Translations under genes and position numbers: made by a program | Shown: positions 60,026 to 64,000 of the stretch, one piece after another | Numbering within the stretch: the stretch's first letter is position 1 | Layout of the letters: every line of letters begins with the position of its first letter | Source: Schistosoma haematobium | Taxonomy: Eukaryota > Platyhelminthes > Trematoda > Strigeidida > Schistosomatidae | Length of the DNA: 64,000 bases | NCBI RefSeq assembly: GCF_000699445.3 | Contig: NC_067199.1 | Span: 32,658,902 to 32,722,901, forward strand | Direction: 5' to 3' | Notes under the pieces: model-generated | What the model was told of the DNA's origin: nothing | Seen by the model: the letters and a program-made list of their open reading frames with translations, nothing else | The model's database searches: none

Positions 60026-60357
60026 TAATAATCAGAAATTTAGACAGTTGAGATCATGAGTCAGTTGAAGATAGACCACGATTGAAAACCTGGAAGCACT
60101 GGACGGCCGTTTCGTCTTATTGTGGGACTTCTCAGCAGTGCGCATCCAGGACTCCGCCTGGCGGGATCCGAACTCAGAACCCAGCCTGGCACGAGACCGA
60201 TAGGTCCTGGGTTCGAATCTCGCGAGGTGGGATCGTGGATAGGCCGTCCAGTGCTTCCAGGTTTTCCATGGTGGTCTATCTTCAGTTGGTTCATGATCTC
60301 AACTGTTGAAATTACTACAATCTCCACAAAACCCCTTCTGATACTAATAATCAGAAA
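60026..60357. mobile_element. Fold-back family A SINE with 13-bp target duplication
   Basis: TAATAATCAGAAA at 60026-60038 and 60345-60357 frames a 306-bp insertion. The left arm (60039 to about 60180) is minus-oriented, with ribozyme and a partial tRNA-like region; the right arm is plus-oriented from box B (GGGTTCGAAT, about 60210) but lacks the ribozyme core, jumping from GATCGTGGAT to GGCCGTCCAG. The minus ribozyme has CTGAGAAG, losing an invariant G. Confidence 0.8.
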
Positions 60358-60664
60358 CTAATAGTTTTTTTGATTGATATGGAAAAATTTCTTTCTTTCG
60401 ATTTATTTACTGATAAAAATTTCTTCATCAAAATAATAATAATCATGTTTTTATAATTAATCAATGACATGTTTTGATTGTAAGTCATATCAAAAAACAT
60501 GGGAGACATTTTGGTTATTACTTGATATATATGTATAGTGATATCAGTTTATTGGGAAACTACAAAAACATTCTCGTTTAGTAATAATTTCAGCCTACAC
60601 ATTAAATTTTATGCTTGGAAAATCGTAAAGATAATTTATAAGCTTCAGTTTGTTTATTATTGAT

Positions 60665-60840
60665 GATATGGCAAATCAAACTATGCTAGACAATCAATGA
60701 AAACTAGGAATAACTGGATAGTTGTAAAGTCCTAGTATGATATATTTCATCAATGTACATCAATGAACCTTAACTGGAGATCATAATCAGGATATTCAGG
60801 TCTTATGTCCAGTTCTTCAACATTAGATCAATCATTCATT
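60665..60840 (-). mobile_element. Very old family A SINE
   Basis: CTAGACAATCAATGAAAACTAGGAA...CTGGATAGTTGTAAAGTCCTAGTATGA matches the order of a minus family A unit at low identity. No functional parts survive. Confidence 0.45.
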
Positions 60841-61611
60841 GTCACTAGCGATATTTGTCTCATATCTGACAGGTCTTAACTAAACTAGTTAGACCATGTA
60901 TCTATTAAGACGCTAAGTAAACTTTAAAGCTACTAGATGTTTCTTTAAAAGGAGAAATTCGACTAGTTTTAGCTCAAGTCACTATGGGTCATGATATGTT
61001 AATCTCAATATTTCCCACATTGAATATGGTTCGAATTATCTATTTAATTAATTAAATTATCAGTGTTACGAAACGTCTAATAAAAAACAAAACATCTGAA
61101 CAATGCATTTTGATTTTCATCAGTTAAACTCAGCTCACTATTAGAACCGAGTCTGTTTTCTAGAATATCTAACTATGTTTATAAAAACAGATAACTGATG
61201 TTGAATTATTAGGCATATTCAAAATAAGGTAAACCACGTCAAGATAAGCTCAATACTTGTATGTATATCATGTTACCTGTAATCTAACAATTTTGTTTGT
61301 GTCTGAGAATGTTCAGAAACAATTTTTGCCTTCAGAGCTCTAAGTTCACAGTTAGCTAATTCGTATAATCTTTAAAATAATATTCGCACCACCATAACGA
61401 TGAACAGGGAAAATGAAAGCTCTCTGTTTGTGAAAGACAAACTCAGTCAGTAATAAATAAAAGATGACTGTTCATATATATGTGACAATATGTCACCTTC
61501 GTTATAATTTTATCTATTTACAACCGCTAGCATACATCCTACAAAACAACACTCAGTTTACAAATACAGAGAAAAATGAATAATATGGTGGATCAAAAAT
61601 ATATCAACTCA
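60841..61611. other. AT-rich non-coding DNA
   Basis: Nothing recognised. Confidence 0.4.
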
Positions 61612-61950
61612 AAATTTCAATAGTTGAGGTCATGAGTCGGGTGAAGTCAGAACACCATGGAAAGCCTGGGAGCACTGGACGGCCGTTTCGTCCTACTGTG
61701 GGATTCCTCAGACGTGTCTATCTACGATCGCGCCTCGCAGGATTCGAACCCGGGACCTGTAAGTCTTGCGTGCGAACGCTTATCCTCTAGACCACTGAGC
61801 CGTCATAAAACGATGTCAATGTCGAACGTCAAACAATCCACGAAGTTACACCACCGTCCACCATTATCTTCAATGAGTTAATATCTGAAAACAGACCCGT
61901 TTGATGTCCGCTGGTCACTGCTTCTCACTAGAACTCCGAGAAACAATAAT
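61612..61950 (-). mobile_element. Long family A unit, minus
   Basis: Runs from CAATAGTTGAGGTCATGAGTC through the ribozyme and tRNA-like part (box B complement GGATTCGAACCCGGG) and on through CAATCCACGAAGTTACACCACC to about 61950, so it includes the segment upstream of the tRNA-like head. The ribozyme keeps CTGAGGA, GAAA and GTC but has an A-C mismatch at the first stem II pair and a weakened stem I. Confidence 0.7.
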
Positions 61951-63090
61951 AAAGTTATTACGTCCAAAAATTAATGTATTAATATATTAAACATAGTTTA
62001 TAAACACAAGAAAAATTTACTGGGTGTGTTCGAGTTTCATTTGGTATACTAATCCATAATTCTAAGTAATTAATAATTCCAATAAAGATTGGGCGAAACA
62101 ATAATTTATGGATGAACCAATCAGATTTTCAGTAACAGGTTTTGTATTTTGGCGCGAAATTCATCCATCCATTTGGTTAAAGAGAGTCTTAACATTTTAG
62201 CTGATGTCAGTTCGTGATGAATACCCTAAATGTAATCCCTAACCCTAACTGTAAATCATAATCCTTATTTTTCAAATTGCTTTACAACCCTCATTTAGCT
62301 CTAGTAAGTAGGTAGACACTCTCAGGGTCATTTTAGCGTCGCTCAAAGGTTGTCCATAAATTATAGTCTTACCAAAGATTATTATAATTCGAGTTGTATA
62401 TCCAGACGAAGTATATAATGGGAATATACCTGTGATCCGTAAATGTAGATAACAAATACATTAACGTCTAGTTATCATAACAACAAACATATCTATGTAG
62501 CAGTGTATTTGTGAACGATTATTAGTGTGTTGTGCTACAGGGGTGGAGATTCAGTACGGAAAAGGAAAGATCCAAGGTCATGCGATGTTAAACAATCATT
62601 TTACAACCACTCATAATAAATGTACAAATTATGAGAATTAATGAAAGAAATACAAATAGTATCAAAAATTAATTATAAAAAGAAGTTTGTCGTGACTATC
62701 TTCACAATATAACACTTAATGAAAATCTATATTTGAAAAAGAAAATTAGAACAAAAGTATAAATAAGATATTCATAATGTATGAAAAGCTATTAAAATCT
62801 ATGTAGAATATTAAAACCAGTAACGTCATCACTCTGGATAAATGCACATAAACATTGAAACAAGGGAACAACAAATATATATGAGCCATACCAATATGAA
62901 GTTGTTAAAAGATTAAGAAAGTAAAGTGAGTATAATATGAATAGAGACTAGTGTTCAACAGTGAAATATTAATAGTGAGAGTAATTTGGTTAGGAAAAAA
63001 TAACTAGAAAGAATTCTTTCAACTAAAAATGTTATTCTTACTTTTATGACGAAAATAAATGGAAATTACAGCAAAATAGACATTTCATAC
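61951..63090. other. AT-rich non-coding DNA
   Basis: Contains a short CCCTAA-like run near 62222-62246, too short and irregular for telomeric sequence. Nothing else recognised. Confidence 0.4.
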
Positions 63091-63094
63091 CACG

Positions 63095-64000
63095 ATGTCT
63101 TGTTATACAGGGATCAACTTTTCGCTTTTCCCAACCGGTTCCAGAGTCAGCAAGTAATTAATGGTAAATAATTCAAACATCTCTGAACCACAGAAGTCGG
63201 TGTTTTAAGACGGTTAAACCAATGTAATTATTGTTGCTGTACCTGAACACACGATGCTGCATTACTAACAAGATATTGCTACTGGACGTTGATAGTCCCT
63301 TGGAGACAACCATGATCAAACGCAGAGAATCGTCTAACATCCTTAATTCGGAGAGTCCAGATTTCACAATCACAAAACAAAACTGTTATAGCTGATACGC
63401 TACACGTCCAACCTTTTACAACCAGACTAACATCGCTAAGGTGCCAAAGATGGACCAGATTGGCATAAGCCGCCCTGGCTTTCACTATACGTGAACTGAT
63501 ATCATTACGTACGCAACCACCAGCACTTGCTCAGCTATCCGGATTCATGAATTTCCTAACTACTTCTATCTGCCCACTTTTCAGAGTCAGTCCAAGTCCA
63601 TGGTCCCGCCGGTCTTGTAAAAGTGCTTTTCATTTCCAATTTTTTTATCAAGCTCCGATTACCAGGCTTTTCGGTACTTTTGCAAGCTTTTCACAATTAA
63701 ATTGAGTAATAGTCTTTGTTCATGGTCAAATTCACGGTTGACCAGAGGAGAACGATGTGTTTCAACGAGTTGTAAGGAGCCTGTGAAAACCTAGTGCTTA
63801 TAGGCAGAACGTTTCACGAGGCGCATGACGTCGTACAACTGAAGCCAATGCTCACCTACAGATTTCGGCGGATTGATAGCTAGCTTTGAACCTAGCTCGG
63901 TTTGACATTTAGTCGCAACAAAATTTGCAGCCAATTCACTAGTGTCGATCTGTTTAGAGCGATGAATTTGTTGGCCACTGAAATGTACACTGACTGGCTC
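63095..64000 (-). mobile_element. LINE reverse-transcriptase remnant, runs off the right edge
   Basis: On the minus strand, interrupted frames read LTLKSGQIEVV, SAGGCVRNDISSRIVKARAA, AAYANLVHLWHLSDVSLVVKG, EIWTLRIKDVRRFSAFDHGCL, then MQHRVFRYSNNNYIGLTVLK and HRLLWFRDV, and finally ADSGTGWEKRK. This is the C-terminal part of a common trematode non-LTR reverse transcriptase (usual forms SSRIxKARAAxANLxHLW, ETWPLRVEDVRRLSVFDHRCL). There are several stops and at least two frameshifts plus a deletion before the last motif. It is a different family from the RTE-like copies; I do not assign the clade. The 5' part would continue beyond the window. Confidence 0.8.

Noticed and set aside
22805..61950. 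CRISPR-like array because of many repeats
   Set aside because: The repeats are dispersed SINEs in both orientations with no regular spacers, and the genome is eukaryotic.
62222..62246. CCCTAA-like run suggesting interstitial telomere repeat
   Set aside because: Only two to three irregular units, consistent with chance.

Overview
The window looks like nuclear DNA of a blood fluke (genus Schistosoma). It is AT-rich, its genes have short exons and kilobase-scale introns, and it is full of flatworm-type repeats: tRNA-derived SINEs carrying hammerhead ribozymes, RTE-like and other LINEs, Penelope-like elements and solo LTRs. The repeats and protein similarity point to the genus; the species is not fixed by what I can see.

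Genes (left 20 kb). Two genes lie head to tail on the + strand. The first (visible part 4515-12250, nine exons, about 414 residues) is the C-terminal half of a TFIIIC 90-kDa subunit homologue (GTF3C4 type): a beta-propeller remnant followed by a split, cysteine-rich zinc-binding module at the C-terminus. One of its introns (8243-9217) has the features of a minor-spliceosome AT-AC intron. The second gene (13394-19162, four coding exons, 401 residues) is a clear cyclin-dependent kinase 7 with the GEGQFANV loop, NLSAIRE helix, [11 protein letters not shown] and T-loop, and a poly(A) signal. A strong splice acceptor lies 1 nt before its ATG. One concerns RNA polymerase III transcription and the other the TFIIH/CAK kinase of RNA polymerase II; apart from adjacency and shared orientation I see no evidence of co-regulation. 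A third likely gene, an uninterrupted 318-codon Asn/Ser/Thr-rich ORF (37415-38371), is not recognised.

Accessory sequence (19.3-64 kb). The rest is intergenic or intronic DNA built from mobile elements. (i) Two SINE families, here called A and B, each have tRNA-like promoter boxes and a hammerhead ribozyme; most ribozyme copies are mutated, but the copies at 30181-30240 (family B) and 39115-39171 (a divergent family B relative) keep every core residue. (ii) Several SINE copies are fold-back structures, a minus-oriented copy joined to a plus-oriented copy; four of family A lie between target-site duplications, so each fold-back appears to have inserted as one unit. (iii) A roughly 490-bp element with a TAAA/TAA tail is present three times, two copies with perfect 12-14 bp target duplications. 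(iv) A roughly 500-bp LTR occurs twice as solo LTRs. (v) There are RTE-type LINE 3' ends, including a near-identical inverted pair sharing the same stop codons, and another LINE reverse-transcriptase remnant runs off the right edge. (vi) Three broken Penelope-like (PLE) remnants are present, one within an inverted repeat around a TA microsatellite. Much of the remaining sequence is plain AT-rich DNA in which I see nothing recognisable.
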